Below, piece after piece: positions 36,601 through 41,734 of a stretch of DNA of 64,000 nt. This stretch comes from Gordionus sp. m RMFG-2023 (taxonomy: Eukaryota > Nematomorpha > Gordioida > Chordodea > Parachordodidae). Made by a program: the position numbers and the translations under genes. Under the pieces are notes generated by a model. The model was given only the letters and a program-made list of their open reading frames with translations. It was not told the DNA's origin and ran no database searches. The DNA lies in the NCBI RefSeq assembly GCF_954871325.1, contig NC_088775.1, positions 76,981,561 through 77,045,560 of the forward strand, given 5' to 3'. Numbering within the stretch: the stretch's first letter is position 1; the number at the start of each line of letters is the position of its first letter.

Positions 36601-39600
36601 ATTATTTGCCCCGGCTTGGATTTTTAAAAAATATATTACATTTATTCTTAATTTTTATAGTTCGGCTAAAAAGGTTTAGTTAAATTCGAATTATTTTTAT
36701 AAGTTTTGGGCTTTTAAAATTATCCTGATATATATAATCTCCTGACAAATTAATCCAAATTGCTGTGCTCCTATGCAACTATCTTAGTTTACTATGATCT
36801 CAAAATGAGCTTTCTTTTGCATTTAAAAAAATTCATTATTCTTTTTCCCGCCTTATATGTTTTTTATAACTGTTTTAAATAGTTTACATGTTTTTTATAT
36901 AGTTTTATTAAATATGTTATTTTTAAAAATTAAAATAAATTATAATATTAATCCTAATTTTACAAAATTTATAAAAATAAGAACAAACAAAAATTAATTA
37001 TGACGGTTTGAATTTCGCGGTTCGGTTCGCAGTTTTGAAATATGAATCTAATCAAACATTTGTAATAATAGAGATGACGATCCATGAAATTGGTGTATAT
37101 TTGGCTTTATTTTTTTTCTTTCTTTCGTTCTTTTCTTTTCTTATATATTATATTATGTTTTTTATAGTCAAGATCAGTAAAATTAATTTAAATTTCTCGG
37201 GAGCAAAAGCATTTTTAAAAAACAGTCAATTAAATTTTACTAAAAAACCTCAATTAATATTTTTTTAAAAACATGTGTTTTAAACTCAGATAAACATTAG
37301 TAAATATTTAATTTCATGCAACTTTGAAGCAAGGGATTAACAGCCTTAATATTATTATAAAGGAGCTTTAAAAAAAATTTATATTAAAATAGAACGTAAA
37401 ACTGATAAATTATAATATAAATGAAGATAAATTATATTAAAATATATATTTTGTTATAAAAATATTTGATTATTTTGGGGCAACAAACTTTATTGTCCTC
37501 CGCTCATATTTACTTATCTGATGCATCGATATCCCTTTTTTTAGCCAATGCCGATTAGTAGTCTGCAATGAGCAGGTTTTCAGTTTCTCGCCCGTTCTAA
37601 CCACTGGGCCGGTTAAAAAATATTTTTGAAAAGATGGGCGGGTGAGTCAAACAAAATTTTTAAATAAATTGGCGGACGGGTGAATTCAAACGGGCGTTTG
37701 GACTAAACCCCACCCATTACAGACCTGAAATACCGATACAAATTATGTTTGCATCTTTGTGTTTTAAAAATAAAACATCGCCTCGTCATTTAATCAGCAT
37801 TGAAAATTTGCCTAAAAATAATTATAATAAAAAATTTTTAAATAAAAAAAAATAGCTGATTGTTTTTGTAGGAAATAAATATGGAAAGAAAACATGATTT
37901 GCGAAAACTTATTTGCTATTAATGACTATTTAAAAAAATAGATTATATGTATGACACTTTAATTTTTTATTCTTCAAAAGAAGAAAACGATTTAAAGAGT
38001 GTTTTATAGTTTATCTAGTTATATACTGTCCCTTTTTACCCTAAGTTCCCCGCATTCAAAAAAGACACTATGGTTTTAAGAAAAATCACTGTTCTATTTA
38101 AAAAAGGACATCACCTGACTAAAAAAACTATAATTTAACAAAAAATAGTTAAGATAAAAAAAATAAGATAGTACCGAACTATTATAGCTCGATATCTTAC
38201 AAAGTAAAAAATTAGTAATAAAGTGAAAGCGTACAATCAAAACAGAGAAATAAGGTTGGTAAAATATGGAAGCCGAACCTGGCCACATATCAGAAACCGA
38301 GAATTATATTACATTAGTTATAATGGTAAACGAAATGACTAGTAATATAATTATATTAAATCATTGCACTACGTATTTATTCAACAACGCGTATTTTTAA
38401 TATTTACCTGTCAGTAAAGAGCACTATCAAATTGTCGTAATCGATCTTACCATTAGCAATACTAAATTCCGAATCATCTTCGGTTAGATTATCGTCATCT
38501 ATATGGTGATCTACCTCGTTGGATATATCGATAGGAGGCGTTCGGCCGAATTTTTCGAAGTAATGCTTATCAATGTCCAAGCTCAGGGCTTTTCTTAACA
38601 GGTTGATTTTCTGACCGCCTCCCGGAAAGTACCTAACATCTCCGCCTTGCCATACTTGATCCATTCCCAAAACCTGTGAAATATAATTTTAAATTCAATA
38701 TTGTGTCGGTATATTCAATCGTACTTCCTTTTCCCCTCTCTCTCCCTCTTCCTGGATTCAATTGAATTAAAATAATAAAAAGGCATGAGCTTTATTCGGT
38801 TGAAATCATTGTCTATCTTCAAATGATATCACACGAACTCTTTTTTTACATACACTTACATTAAAGAAAGTTTAATCAAATTAGGGCCCTCTAGTATATA
38901 GAGGGAGGTACGATTGAAATTTCAGGGAGTACCCTCTTAATCAATATATATATAGTCCGTATTATTAAATTATTTATTAATTTAGTCATCTGAAGGGAGG
39001 ATGGAGTCATCGCCATTGGCTGTGGTAGGGTGGTCTAAAGAGTTCTAACCACTTCCACCCTTATTTTTTTTCTTTACCAGAATAAAAATTTATTAAAGAT
39101 TCTATAAAAAATATTTCATACCATTTTTTTGTTTTATTAATTATTTAAAAAACGATATAATCCATCAAAAAAAAATTATTTTATTAAAATTCATTTTTTT
39201 TATTTCATAAAAAAAAGCGGCAAAAAATTATCTCAAATATTATTCTAATTTTTACAGATGTACCTTTTTTAAAAAAAGTTTTACTTTTGGACAAAAGCCA
39301 TTTTTTTAAACACACATCAATAAACTTTTGTGTTTAAATTGGAGCAAAAGATAAAAACAACTCTTTGTACCAAATGTGACAAAATTACATACAAAATATA
39401 TTATAATATATCATATTAGGTTTAAAAATCATAATAGTAACAAACCCTATGACCGGGGCTTTGTAATTGGAACTTTGGATAAAAGTTTGTTAGGTTTTCT
39501 AGCTGTACAGAATCCACCATTTTTCCGATATTTACCCAAAACCGTACCGATAACCGATTCGGATCGGTAAATATATTGCAGATCGGCATTTATCTCCCCC

Positions 39601-41730
39601 TCCCCTTTATTTTGTTTAAAAAAACTCCATTTTCGTCAAGTTAAACTTCTTACAATAATTTCACTCTTATATAACACTTCGCGTGTATGTAGGAATCGAT
39701 TAAAATATCAACAATTACGTATTTTTATGGAATTCTTCAATCGTGCTTCGTGTGTAATATGAATTAGTCATAAAAATGTTATATGGGTTGAGTTGGGTTG
39801 GTTGGTAAATAATGAGTCTATAAAAGAAATTATTTAGTTAATTAAATTTTTTGTCTCTCTCCTTCTCTTCTCTTCCCTTTTTTTTCTTTTCTTTCTTTCT
39901 TTAAGAAAAAAATATAGTTTTTGTAAACATTATTGCTTCGAAATATTATTCTTTCAATGTTATAAAAATATAATTATAAAAATAAAATAAAATAAGGATA
40001 TTTGAAAATTGCAACAAAATGTATACATTAATTATAGAATCATAAAAACTATCGTAATTTATCTCGTAATTAATGCCACTAAATTACACGCGCAAAAAAT
40101 TTTCACATTCCTTTTTTAGCGAAACATTTCTTCCTTACTTACTCCTTATAATTTATTTAAATTTTAAAGTAATTTTATGTGTAACTGTAACGAAAATTTA
40201 ATTTAATAATATATTGTGATTATTTGCATTTTAATTTGATTTTATTTCATTCGTTGATTTTTGATTTCTTATTAAAGCTTAATAAATTATTTTTACTGGT
40301 AGGGGAATCGTTTCATTGATAAAAAAATTAGATATAATAATTTGTAATTTTTTATTTCACATTATTTTCCAAAATGCCTCCCTCGCCAGTGTGACGTTGT
40401 CTGAGGTCGTAAAAAATTTTTTTTAAAGAAAAACCAAAAAAATTTCAAAGAGAAAAAAAAACATTTTTACAATTTATCAATGACAAATTAGAAAATAAAA
40501 AATTTATTAAAATTTATTATAACATGAAACCGCAATTTATTCCCAATTTAATTTAAAGGTCGTCTTTTAAAATTTGATGATAAATAAAAAAATTGGGTAG
40601 CAAAGCAATAAAATATGAAAGTAATTTTGAATTACATTTTTTTTATTTCAATGTGAACCATGAATAAATTATTTTATAATTATGCTTATCTTTGATCGGA
40701 TAAATTTCTATCAAAATGACGAATAAATTATTGAATAGGCAGCTATTTTTTTATCCCAATAAAAGCGGTGACCATATCCTAGATCTAGAAGGCACTAAAA
40801 TACCTCAAAACTCAAAAATTTGAAGTCTGCTACGAGCGGGTTTTAACCTGCAGCCCATGGTCTTTGAAAAAAATTAGCCATCCGCCTTATAAATTATTTG
40901 ATTGGTTGATTTTAGTGTTGTTAAAAGGCTAGATTTAGCCGATTATAAATTAAGATTCTAGCTAAGATAATATTATGCAAGGCTCGAGATTTTAAGAAGA
41001 TGTCCAAACCTTTAGATTTTTATTTATAAGGTTGTCCGTCTGTCCTGCTCATTCAACTCGTATCTCAAACTCAATGGCCGGGCAGTCGTTTTGAGAAAAA
41101 ATATTTATCCACCCGCCCAGCGTCTAATTTGTTTTACCTCGTTACGGGAGGCTATTGACGATGTCAGATTAAACGAAACTTCGTTCGCGCCATCCACGGC
41201 TAAGGTCTTATTTCTAGTCCATACCGTGATCACTTCTCATTTTAAAAATCTTTTATTTTTTATCTTTTGGTCGATGTTTTTTTTGCCATAATAATTTCAA
41301 ATTTAACATTCTTTTAATTTATGATTAATTTTTAGATGATAAATTATTTAATATAATAGATTTAATTTTCTTTATAAAATGTGGAGGATAGAAGGGTTGA
41401 TATTGGTAATAACGGCATAATTTAAAAATCACGGCATCTTTCAATTAATTTTCTTTCTTTCTTTTTATTTACATTTATATTTCTATTCCTCATCTCTTTC
41501 TATTCTTTTTTATACTTATTTTTTTTTTACTTCCTTGTCTCCTTACATCGTTTAAAACAATTTTTTATATTATTATTAAATGGAAAGATTTTGCATATAT
41601 ATATATATTTTTAAACTTACCACTGATCGAAGACCAAATACATTGGAAGATCTTTGATACCTCAAAAAGCCATCGGTTTTTTCCGTTCCAACCGTGAACA
41701 CTAAAAGCTTGTAATTACCTACTTTATCTC
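453..41730 (-). CDS. PLOD: PLOD: procollagen-lysine 2-oxoglutarate 5-dioxygenase (multi-exon, 5' exon(s) missing)
   Basis: This gene encodes an ER-lumenal enzyme that hydroxylates lysines in collagen X-Lys-Gly triplets using Fe(II), 2-oxoglutarate and ascorbate. PLOD proteins also carry an N-terminal glycosyltransferase domain. I see 18 exons with clean AG/GT borders and matching phases, listed separately, plus a weaker one at 30191-30226. In order they carry GGGQK, DSYD (the DxxD metal site), [66 protein letters not shown] and the family C-terminus VSFVDP. The exons sum to about 830 codons, against roughly 730 in human paralogs, because of acidic inserts. The exon(s) with the start codon and signal peptide, and one short piece near 30-31 kb, were not found. 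Metazoan genomes carry one to three paralogs, and I cannot say which this is. Confidence 0.96.
924..1052 (-). CDS. PLOD: PLOD exon: HHD iron-binding motif
   Basis: It is 129 nt (43 codons). It encodes [20 protein letters not shown], then [16 protein letters not shown] and YKIDYD. The HxD pair in PHHD supplies the first two Fe(II) ligands of the dioxygenase. The acceptor is TTCAAG and the donor GAC|GTAAAT. Confidence 0.97.
1368..1514 (-). CDS. PLOD: PLOD exon: [13 protein letters not shown]
   Basis: It is 147 nt (49 codons). It encodes [20 protein letters not shown], then [18 protein letters not shown] and AYPGYHHD. This matches family [19 protein letters not shown]...FIAPV...YPGYY. The acceptor is GCAAAG and the donor GAT|GTAATT. 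The open frame runs on past the donor into the intron. Confidence 0.96.
1699..1803 (-). CDS. PLOD: PLOD exon: [11 protein letters not shown]
   Basis: It is 105 nt (35 codons). It encodes [20 protein letters not shown], then [15 protein letters not shown], nearly identical to vertebrate PLODs. This opens the C-terminal lysyl hydroxylase domain. The acceptor is TTTAG and the donor GAA|GTATTC. Confidence 0.97.
2960..3310. repeat. GC-rich GGCCCG repeat, family B copy
   Basis: AT-rich DNA is punctuated by short blocks such as GCCGACCCGG, CCGGCCCGGCCCG and GCCCGACCCAGCCCG, and it ends near AGATCTCTAATA. The same pattern recurs across the window and looks like one non-coding mobile repeat family. 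It lies in a PLOD intron. Confidence 0.6.
3835..4045 (-). pseudogene. Coding-like patch, unrecognised
   Basis: The minus strand reads openly as [20 protein letters not shown], then [20 protein letters not shown] and CGLNRGRVI, between in-frame stops. The IGKRVRLVG...GLNRGRV stretch faintly resembles KOW-type folds. Base composition is much less AT-rich than its surroundings. It lies in the PLOD intron between exons 4147-4215 and 1699-1803 and is not part of PLOD. It may be a retrocopy fragment or a piece of a mobile element. Confidence 0.3.
4147..4215 (-). CDS. PLOD: PLOD exon: [11 protein letters not shown]
   Basis: It is 69 nt (23 codons). It encodes [20 protein letters not shown] and LEE, matching family DWKEKYINRDY. 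The acceptor is TTGCAG and the donor GAA|GTTTTT, both in phase 0. Confidence 0.94.
4303..4416 (-). CDS. PLOD: PLOD exon: linker to the dioxygenase domain
   Basis: It is 114 nt (38 codons) in phase 0. It encodes [20 protein letters not shown], then [18 protein letters not shown]. This matches family GVFMYISNRHEFGRLL...YNTSHYNNDLWQIFENP. The acceptor is TTTAG and the donor AAA|GTATTT. Confidence 0.96.
4700..5030 (+). mobile_element. Fossil retroelement fragment (gag-like zinc knuckle)
   Basis: The plus strand holds a zinc-knuckle-like segment ([15 protein letters not shown]) followed by an acidic and basic tail, in DNA richer in GC than its surroundings. It is a short, broken gag-like remnant with several breaks. 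No terminal repeats were seen. Confidence 0.4.
5090..5275. repeat. Tandem repeat, about 60-bp period
   Basis: Three to four imperfect units each carry a CCGTGTGTCG-like core, then TTTCAATTAAAT and GCGTTGTTTTAGATAA. They sit directly beside the last upstream PLOD exon of this block (5350-5587), within the downstream intron. Confidence 0.65.
5350..5587 (-). CDS. PLOD: PLOD exon: NVPFIS to DTDMAFC
   Basis: It is 238 nt (79 codons), with acceptor CTTAG and donor ATG|GTTTAC. It opens with [14 protein letters not shown] (family GVWNVPYISNIYLI) and ends with [13 protein letters not shown] (family DPDMAFCANIRQQ). A polar insert of about 20 residues lies between, longer than in vertebrate PLODs. Confidence 0.95.
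6735..6860 (-). CDS. PLOD: PLOD exon: WTNFWGALS segment
   Basis: It is 126 nt long. It encodes [20 protein letters not shown], then [20 protein letters not shown]. This matches family [36 protein letters not shown] almost residue for residue. The donor is GTAAGA and the split codon TT|A gives Leu. Confidence 0.97.
6987..7094 (-). CDS. PLOD: PLOD exon: middle domain
   Basis: It is 108 nt long, with acceptor TTAG and donor GTAAGG. It encodes [20 protein letters not shown] followed by [15 protein letters not shown]. This matches family CRQDRSCTYYFSVDADVAL...LRLLIQQNK. The family VDADV is replaced by IDSEC here. The trailing AA joins A of the next exon to make Lys. Confidence 0.93.
7278..7442. 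repeat. Small inverted-repeat (MITE-like) element
   Basis: GTGTCCTGGTTCAACTTA near the left end is repeated in reverse complement as AAGTCGAACCAAGGACAC near the right end, with partial pairing inside (CCAAACAGTTTTTG). The size and structure suit a MITE. It lies in the PLOD intron between exons 6987-7094 and 8405-8568. Confidence 0.55.
7630..7910. repeat. GC-rich GGCCCG repeat, family B copy
   Basis: Blocks GGGCCAGGC, GGCCCGGTCTGGGCC, CCGAGCCGGGCCGGGCC and CCGGGCCGGGCCTGGCCGGG alternate with AT-rich spacers. The spacer around 7810 (ATTATTAGCTATAAAAAT) is shared with the copy at 59.56-59.80 kb, which shows they are one family. Confidence 0.65.
8405..8568 (-). CDS. PLOD: PLOD exon: middle domain
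   Basis: It is 164 nt long, with acceptor TTAAG and donor GTAAAT. It encodes [20 protein letters not shown], then [10 protein letters not shown], a polar stretch, and YKERDDI. This fits family HHKAQVEEFLAQHGSEYQS...ARNMGADL in position though conservation is low. Its end phase (TT) joins A of the next exon to make Leu. A 64-codon open frame on the opposite strand here is its shadow. Confidence 0.85.
9059..9190 (-). CDS. PLOD: PLOD exon: start of the middle (accessory) domain
   Basis: It is 132 nt long, with acceptor ATATAG and donor AAA|GTATGA. It encodes [20 protein letters not shown], then [20 protein letters not shown] and IYSK. This matches family LPTVLVGVFIEQPTPF...LHYPQKHMRLFIHN. Phase is 0 at both ends. 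Confidence 0.94.
9225..9450. repeat. Repeat family E copy
   Basis: A stretch with ATCGCGACAGCTGTT, GATTTCGCTGGCGATTAAT and AATCGAGCTTACTATAAATG is matched by a diverged copy at 62.38-62.51 kb (ATCGCGACAACTGTT and ATTTCGCTAGAGATTAAT). It is probably a non-autonomous DNA element, upstream of PLOD exon 9059-9190. Confidence 0.5.
10600..11165 (+). pseudogene. Degraded coding-like stretch
   Basis: The plus strand reads through several in-frame stops as [17 protein letters not shown], then [29 protein letters not shown] and [20 protein letters not shown] do not recognise the protein. It lies just outside the left end of the foldback element and may be an old retrocopy or transposon remnant. Confidence 0.3.
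11317..11325. repeat. Left target-site duplication of the foldback element
   Basis: AGCAATGTC directly precedes the AGCTCC terminus and is repeated exactly at 21847-21855 after the GGAGCT right terminus. Confidence 0.85.
11326..12690. repeat. Left foldback arm: tandem modules of about 300 bp
   Basis: About four modules and a partial one repeat the sequence from GAAGCACTAACGATGAAACT to the GCCATTATTTAGTGC block. Each carries a short palindromic core with TTTTTAGTGCTTC and CGAAGCACTAA and a GCCATTATT/AATGGCG pair. Short open frames (60-99 codons) recur because the modules are repeated. They are not genes. Confidence 0.85.
12690..14127. repeat. Left foldback arm: inner unique part
   Basis: It pairs with 18240-19430 plus 20320-20430 on the right. 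It includes a plus-strand coding-like stretch ([20 protein letters not shown], then [18 protein letters not shown]) with stops, and a hairpin-bearing GC-rich module at 13720-13900. About 880 bp present in the right arm are absent here near 12835. Confidence 0.75.
14110..15312. mobile_element. Inner palindrome with two divergent zinc-knuckle ORFs (fossil)
   Basis: The two arms of about 540 bp (14110-14660 and 14772-15312) are nearly perfect inverted copies around a 110-bp spacer. Each arm carries the same open frame: minus strand 14238-14564 (108 codons) and plus strand 14848-15192 (114 codons). The protein starts with a CCHC zinc knuckle ([14 protein letters not shown]), followed by an Arg-rich stretch and an acidic Ser-rich tail. 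Such knuckles are typical of retroelement gag proteins, so this is probably an inverted duplication of a retroelement fragment. The arms are so alike that the duplication must be young. It is set off-centre inside the foldback element. Confidence 0.75.
15768..15915. repeat. Tandem repeat inside the Helitron 5' end
   Basis: Three to four units of about 50 bp carry TCAACTTTCCTATCTTC and ATAACGTTAATTTTT. Such arrays next to the 5' terminus are common in Helitrons. Confidence 0.6.
15928..16000 (-). other. tRNA-like stretch (pseudo-tRNA or SINE head)
   Basis: The minus strand has a B-box-like GAGTTCGAATCCCGG and an A-box-like CTGAACGGTAAGAACG at tRNA spacing, with a possible GAA anticodon. The acceptor stem pairs poorly and the anticodon stem-loop has no good register with T33. 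I call it tRNA-derived rather than a working tRNA. Confidence 0.45.
16345..17075. repeat. Segmental tandem duplication inside the Helitron
   Basis: Three blocks occur twice. GAGGATGG...ATTACTTTTATGG plus GTTGTTACCAGTTATTTCAA is at 16351 and 17010. CCATTAAATGTAAT...TTTAAG is at about 16465 and 16910. CTATTAAGACTAAATGCTAT is at 16788 and 16959. This suggests a duplicated unit followed by divergence. Confidence 0.6.
17211..17330. repeat. 60-bp direct duplication
   Basis: Two almost identical adjacent copies share TTTTAGTATATAATTAAAAA and AATATTTTAAATGGCAATAA. Confidence 0.75.
19505..19720. repeat. Repeat family D copy
   Basis: GATAGTTGGTAGTA at the left and AATCCTGTCATGTAGACG at the right match the pair of copies at 46.58-46.98 kb (GATAGTTGGTAGTA and CATCCTGTCATGTCGACG). 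It lies in the right-arm-only segment of the foldback element. Confidence 0.55.
19750..20360 (+). pseudogene. hAT transposase C-terminal remnant
   Basis: The frame 20052-20360 contains [20 protein letters not shown], then [20 protein letters not shown], the hAT-superfamily dimerisation region (consensus S-SxSERxFS-A). Upstream, 19756-19870 has repeated AAGATACAAGATACTT motifs of the kind seen near hAT ends. The catalytic part is absent. Most of it lies in the stretch present only in the right arm, and the ORF tail runs into the shared arm. Confidence 0.75.
20430..21846. repeat. Right foldback arm: tandem modules of about 300 bp
   Basis: This is the inverted counterpart of 11326-12690. The same modules recur four to five times in opposite orientation, with the repeating peptide shadow [19 protein letters not shown]. 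The modules differ by a few bases and small indels. Confidence 0.85.
21847..21855. repeat. Right target-site duplication of the foldback element
   Basis: AGCAATGTC is an exact match to 11317-11325, and it fixes the right border of the foldback element. Confidence 0.85.
21880..22080. repeat. GC-rich GGCCCG repeat, family B copy (diverged)
   Basis: CAAGCCCGATCTC at the left and GCCCGACCCAAAGATCTCCAAT at the right enclose AT-rich DNA. The ending resembles the AGATCTCTAATA end of the copy at 3 kb. Confidence 0.4.
22617..23020 (+). repeat. 5' LTR
   Basis: 404 bp bounded by TG and CA. It matches 27192-27606 over its whole length. It contains several TATATATA tracts that could serve as a promoter. 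Confidence 0.9.
23020..23697 (+). pseudogene. Gag-like region of the fossil LTR element
   Basis: A 225-codon frame starts at the LTR edge. It is acidic and lysine-rich, with a helical middle section and an Asn-rich tail encoded by a CAA/CAG microsatellite (about 23570-23620). No zinc knuckle is visible. Part of a broken fossil element. Confidence 0.7.
23700..26419 (+). pseudogene. Pol region of the fossil LTR element
   Basis: Protease-like DTGSPVSSL lies near 23.73 kb. Reverse transcriptase lies at about 24.2-25.0 kb, with [21 protein letters not shown] and [10 protein letters not shown]. RNase H follows at about 25.07-25.35 kb, with [13 protein letters not shown]. Integrase is at about 25.6-26.4 kb, with a zinc-binding stretch, DFLGPI, SDNGPAF and [10 protein letters not shown]. 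The order protease-RT-RNase H-integrase is that of Ty3/Gypsy. The region is broken and treated as a fossil. Confidence 0.88.
26465..27010. repeat. Tandem repeats between pol and the 3' LTR
   Basis: Three units of about 88 bp carry ATATGATATGTTAACCCC and CCCCTATTATCCGCTGTT, followed by a further duplicated block with TTTTCAAATCAATATAATAC and CCTCATTATTACCCTATGTT (26.72 and 26.95 kb). Confidence 0.8.
27192..27606 (+). repeat. 3' LTR
   Basis: 415 bp bounded by TG and CA, nearly identical to the 5' copy apart from an indel near its start and a few substitutions. Confidence 0.9.
27607..27985 (-). pseudogene. Non-LTR retrotransposon C-terminal fragment
   Basis: The minus strand reads [28 protein letters not shown] and then [20 protein letters not shown], with in-frame stops. 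The blocks DxxxxDAQAT...(F/L)xPIxxxTxGxFxxxxxxFI match the conserved region downstream of the reverse transcriptase in many invertebrate RT-bearing ORFs. The 3' LTR of the fossil element abuts its C-terminal side. Confidence 0.5.
29173..29237 (-). CDS. PLOD: PLOD exon: cysteine pair linker
   Basis: A 65-nt exon with acceptor CTTTAG and donor CAG|GTTAAA. It encodes [20 protein letters not shown], matching family [20 protein letters not shown] including the C-x2-C pair. The intron that follows is about 20 kb and holds the large mobile-element nest. Confidence 0.9.
29361..29570 (-). CDS. PLOD: PLOD exon: HGNG catalytic segment
   Basis: It is 210 nt long, with acceptor TGTAG and donor GTACAT. 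It starts with EELKL, carries a Ser/Asp/Glu-rich insert, then [17 protein letters not shown] and [11 protein letters not shown]. The His of HGNG is a known glycosyltransferase active-site residue of the family. An internal GTAATA could look like a donor, but reading through it gives the family-like [11 protein letters not shown], and the phase-1 end fits the next exon. Confidence 0.93.
30191..30226 (-). CDS. PLOD: Possible PLOD exon (NLDT segment)
   Basis: A 36-nt block with a strong donor (GTGAGT) encodes [11 protein letters not shown]. It resembles the family segment ITLDHKCKIFQ and lies in the right place between the DDQLYYT and HGNG exons. Its 3' phase fits the next exon exactly. Its 5' phase does not fit the exon at 31597, and the frame just upstream contains TAA. 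Either a very short exon is missing or the 5' border is wrong. Confidence 0.5.
31252..31420. repeat. MITE family A copy (partial)
   Basis: It begins GGTGTTGTTATACTGCTCG and shares CAATTTTTAAAAACGGTAAA, AGATTTTGCTCATAGATG and CAAAGGTTTGGACATC with other A copies. It lies in the PLOD intron upstream of exon 29361-29570. Confidence 0.6.
31597..31751 (-). CDS. PLOD: PLOD exon: GFIGF and DDQLYYT motifs
   Basis: It is 155 nt long. It encodes [13 protein letters not shown], an acidic stretch, then [19 protein letters not shown]. This matches family GGFIGYAPNLSKLV...DSDSDQLFYTKIFLDPEKR. The poly-Asp run before QLYYT is part of the glycosyltransferase active site in this family. The donor GTAGGC gives phase 0. 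Confidence 0.95.
31881..31929 (-). CDS. PLOD: PLOD exon: YLNSG mini-exon
   Basis: It is a 49-nt exon with acceptor ATTAG and donor GTTAAA. It encodes [16 protein letters not shown] plus one base, matching family KYP...KRYLNSG. The final G joins GA of the next exon to make the Gly of GGFIG. Phases agree on both sides. Confidence 0.9.
32115..32321. repeat. MITE family A copy (complete)
   Basis: 207 bp with terminal inverted repeats GTGTTGTTAAACGGCT and GTGTTATTAAACGGCT (the latter in reverse complement), a CAAAAACGGCTAACTCAATA block, and its inverted partner near the right end. It has no ORF. It lies in the PLOD intron between exons 31881-31929 and 34480-34594. Confidence 0.75.
32975..33030. 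repeat. GC-rich family B fragment
   Basis: GTCTGCAACCGG, GGGGGAGGG and GTGGGCGGACTGG resemble the ends and core of other GC-rich copies, such as that at 37.56 kb. Confidence 0.35.
33163..33365 (+). CDS. Possible exons of a nested plus-strand gene
   Basis: Two exon-like blocks agree in phase. 33163-33270 (acceptor CGTAG, donor GTAAAG) encodes [36 protein letters not shown]. 33321-33365 (acceptor TGCAG, donor GTAAGA) encodes [16 protein letters not shown] further open block follows at about 33640-33705 ([20 protein letters not shown]). They lie inside a PLOD intron on the opposite strand. I do not recognise the protein. It could also be a decayed copy. Confidence 0.35.
33935..34075. repeat. 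GC-rich family B copy
   Basis: GGGCCGACGCGGG, GGGCCGACGCG, GGGTGGGCGGGT and AACCCGCCCATTGCAGACCTC show the same GC blocks and the CAGACCTC end seen at 37.73 kb. Confidence 0.6.
34226..34420. repeat. MITE family A copy (diverged)
   Basis: GGTGTTGTTGAGTGG at the left and GGGCCGTTTAACAACATC at the right are inverted partners. The middle has AGATTTTGTTCATAGATGTC as in other copies. It lies just downstream of PLOD exon 34480-34594. Confidence 0.6.
34480..34594 (-). CDS. PLOD: PLOD exon: DSYD motif
   Basis: It is 115 nt long. It completes DSYDVIL and continues through [16 protein letters not shown], which aligns with family DSYDVLF...VVFSAE...WPDKRLA. The second Asp of the DxxD glycosyltransferase metal site is here. 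The donor is taken as GCA|GTTAAT because that gives phase 0, as the next exon needs. Confidence 0.92.
34884..35330. pseudogene. Coding-like patch, strand unresolved
   Basis: The plus strand reads [20 protein letters not shown] followed by [14 protein letters not shown] near 35130-35235. The minus strand is open from 35112 to 34861 with [20 protein letters not shown] and [20 protein letters not shown]. Composition is less AT-rich than nearby intron. Both cannot be genes. A retrocopy or transposon remnant in the PLOD intron is most likely. I do not recognise either protein. Confidence 0.3.
35400..37560. other. AT-rich intron, no gene seen
   Basis: Part of the PLOD intron between exons 34480-34594 and 38408-38673. 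It holds homopolymer runs, a short GC-rich patch near 36.58-36.64 kb (CCCGGATAT and CCCCGGCTTGG) that may be a family B remnant, and short meaningless open frames. Confidence 0.6.
37560..37730. repeat. GC-rich family B copy
   Basis: GTCTGCAATGAGCAGG starts it and CCCACCCATTACAGACCTG ends it in inverted orientation. Inside are CTGGGCCGG, GGGCGGGTGAG and GGCGGACGGGTG. The inverted ends (GGTCTGnAATG) support a MITE with short terminal repeats. Confidence 0.65.
38408..38673 (-). CDS. PLOD: PLOD exon: GGGQK nucleotide-sugar region with acidic insert
   Basis: It is 266 nt long, with acceptor CACAG and donor GTAAAT. It encodes [11 protein letters not shown], the conserved [13 protein letters not shown], and then LIVLFTD, which leads into the DxxD metal-binding motif of the glycosyltransferase domain. 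Between the two conserved blocks lies an insert of about 40 residues rich in Asp and Glu that vertebrate PLODs lack. The last two bases (AG) join T of the next exon to make Ser of DSYD. Confidence 0.95.
38700..40900. other. AT-rich intron, no gene seen
   Basis: Part of the PLOD intron between exons 38408-38673 and 41621-41730. There is a small inverted repeat near 38886-38935 (AGGGCCCTC and GAGGGAG with GGGAGTACCCTC) and another near 39530-39570 (ACCGATAACCGATTCGGATCGGT). Otherwise low complexity. Confidence 0.5.
40912..41025. repeat. MITE family A copy (partial)
   Basis: TAGTGTTGTTAAAAGGCTAGA, then AAGGCTCGAGATTTTAAG and GATGTCCAAACCTTTAG, match the left half of other A copies. The right half is missing. 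Confidence 0.55.
41621..41730 (-). CDS. PLOD: PLOD exon: start of the glycosyltransferase domain
   Basis: It is 110 nt long, with acceptor TTAG and donor GTAAGT. It encodes [20 protein letters not shown] followed by [10 protein letters not shown], matching the family segment LLVITVATKETEGFRRFKRS that opens the mature enzyme. It begins with two bases of a split codon and ends in phase 0, joining the exon at 38673. The preceding exon should hold the signal peptide and was not located. Confidence 0.93.
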
Positions 41731-41734
41731 CTAA

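Noticed and set aside
39376-39570. 64-codon frame with [20 protein letters not shown]
   Set aside because: No splice sites or repeats support it, its end coincides with a small inverted repeat, and it matches no family that I know.
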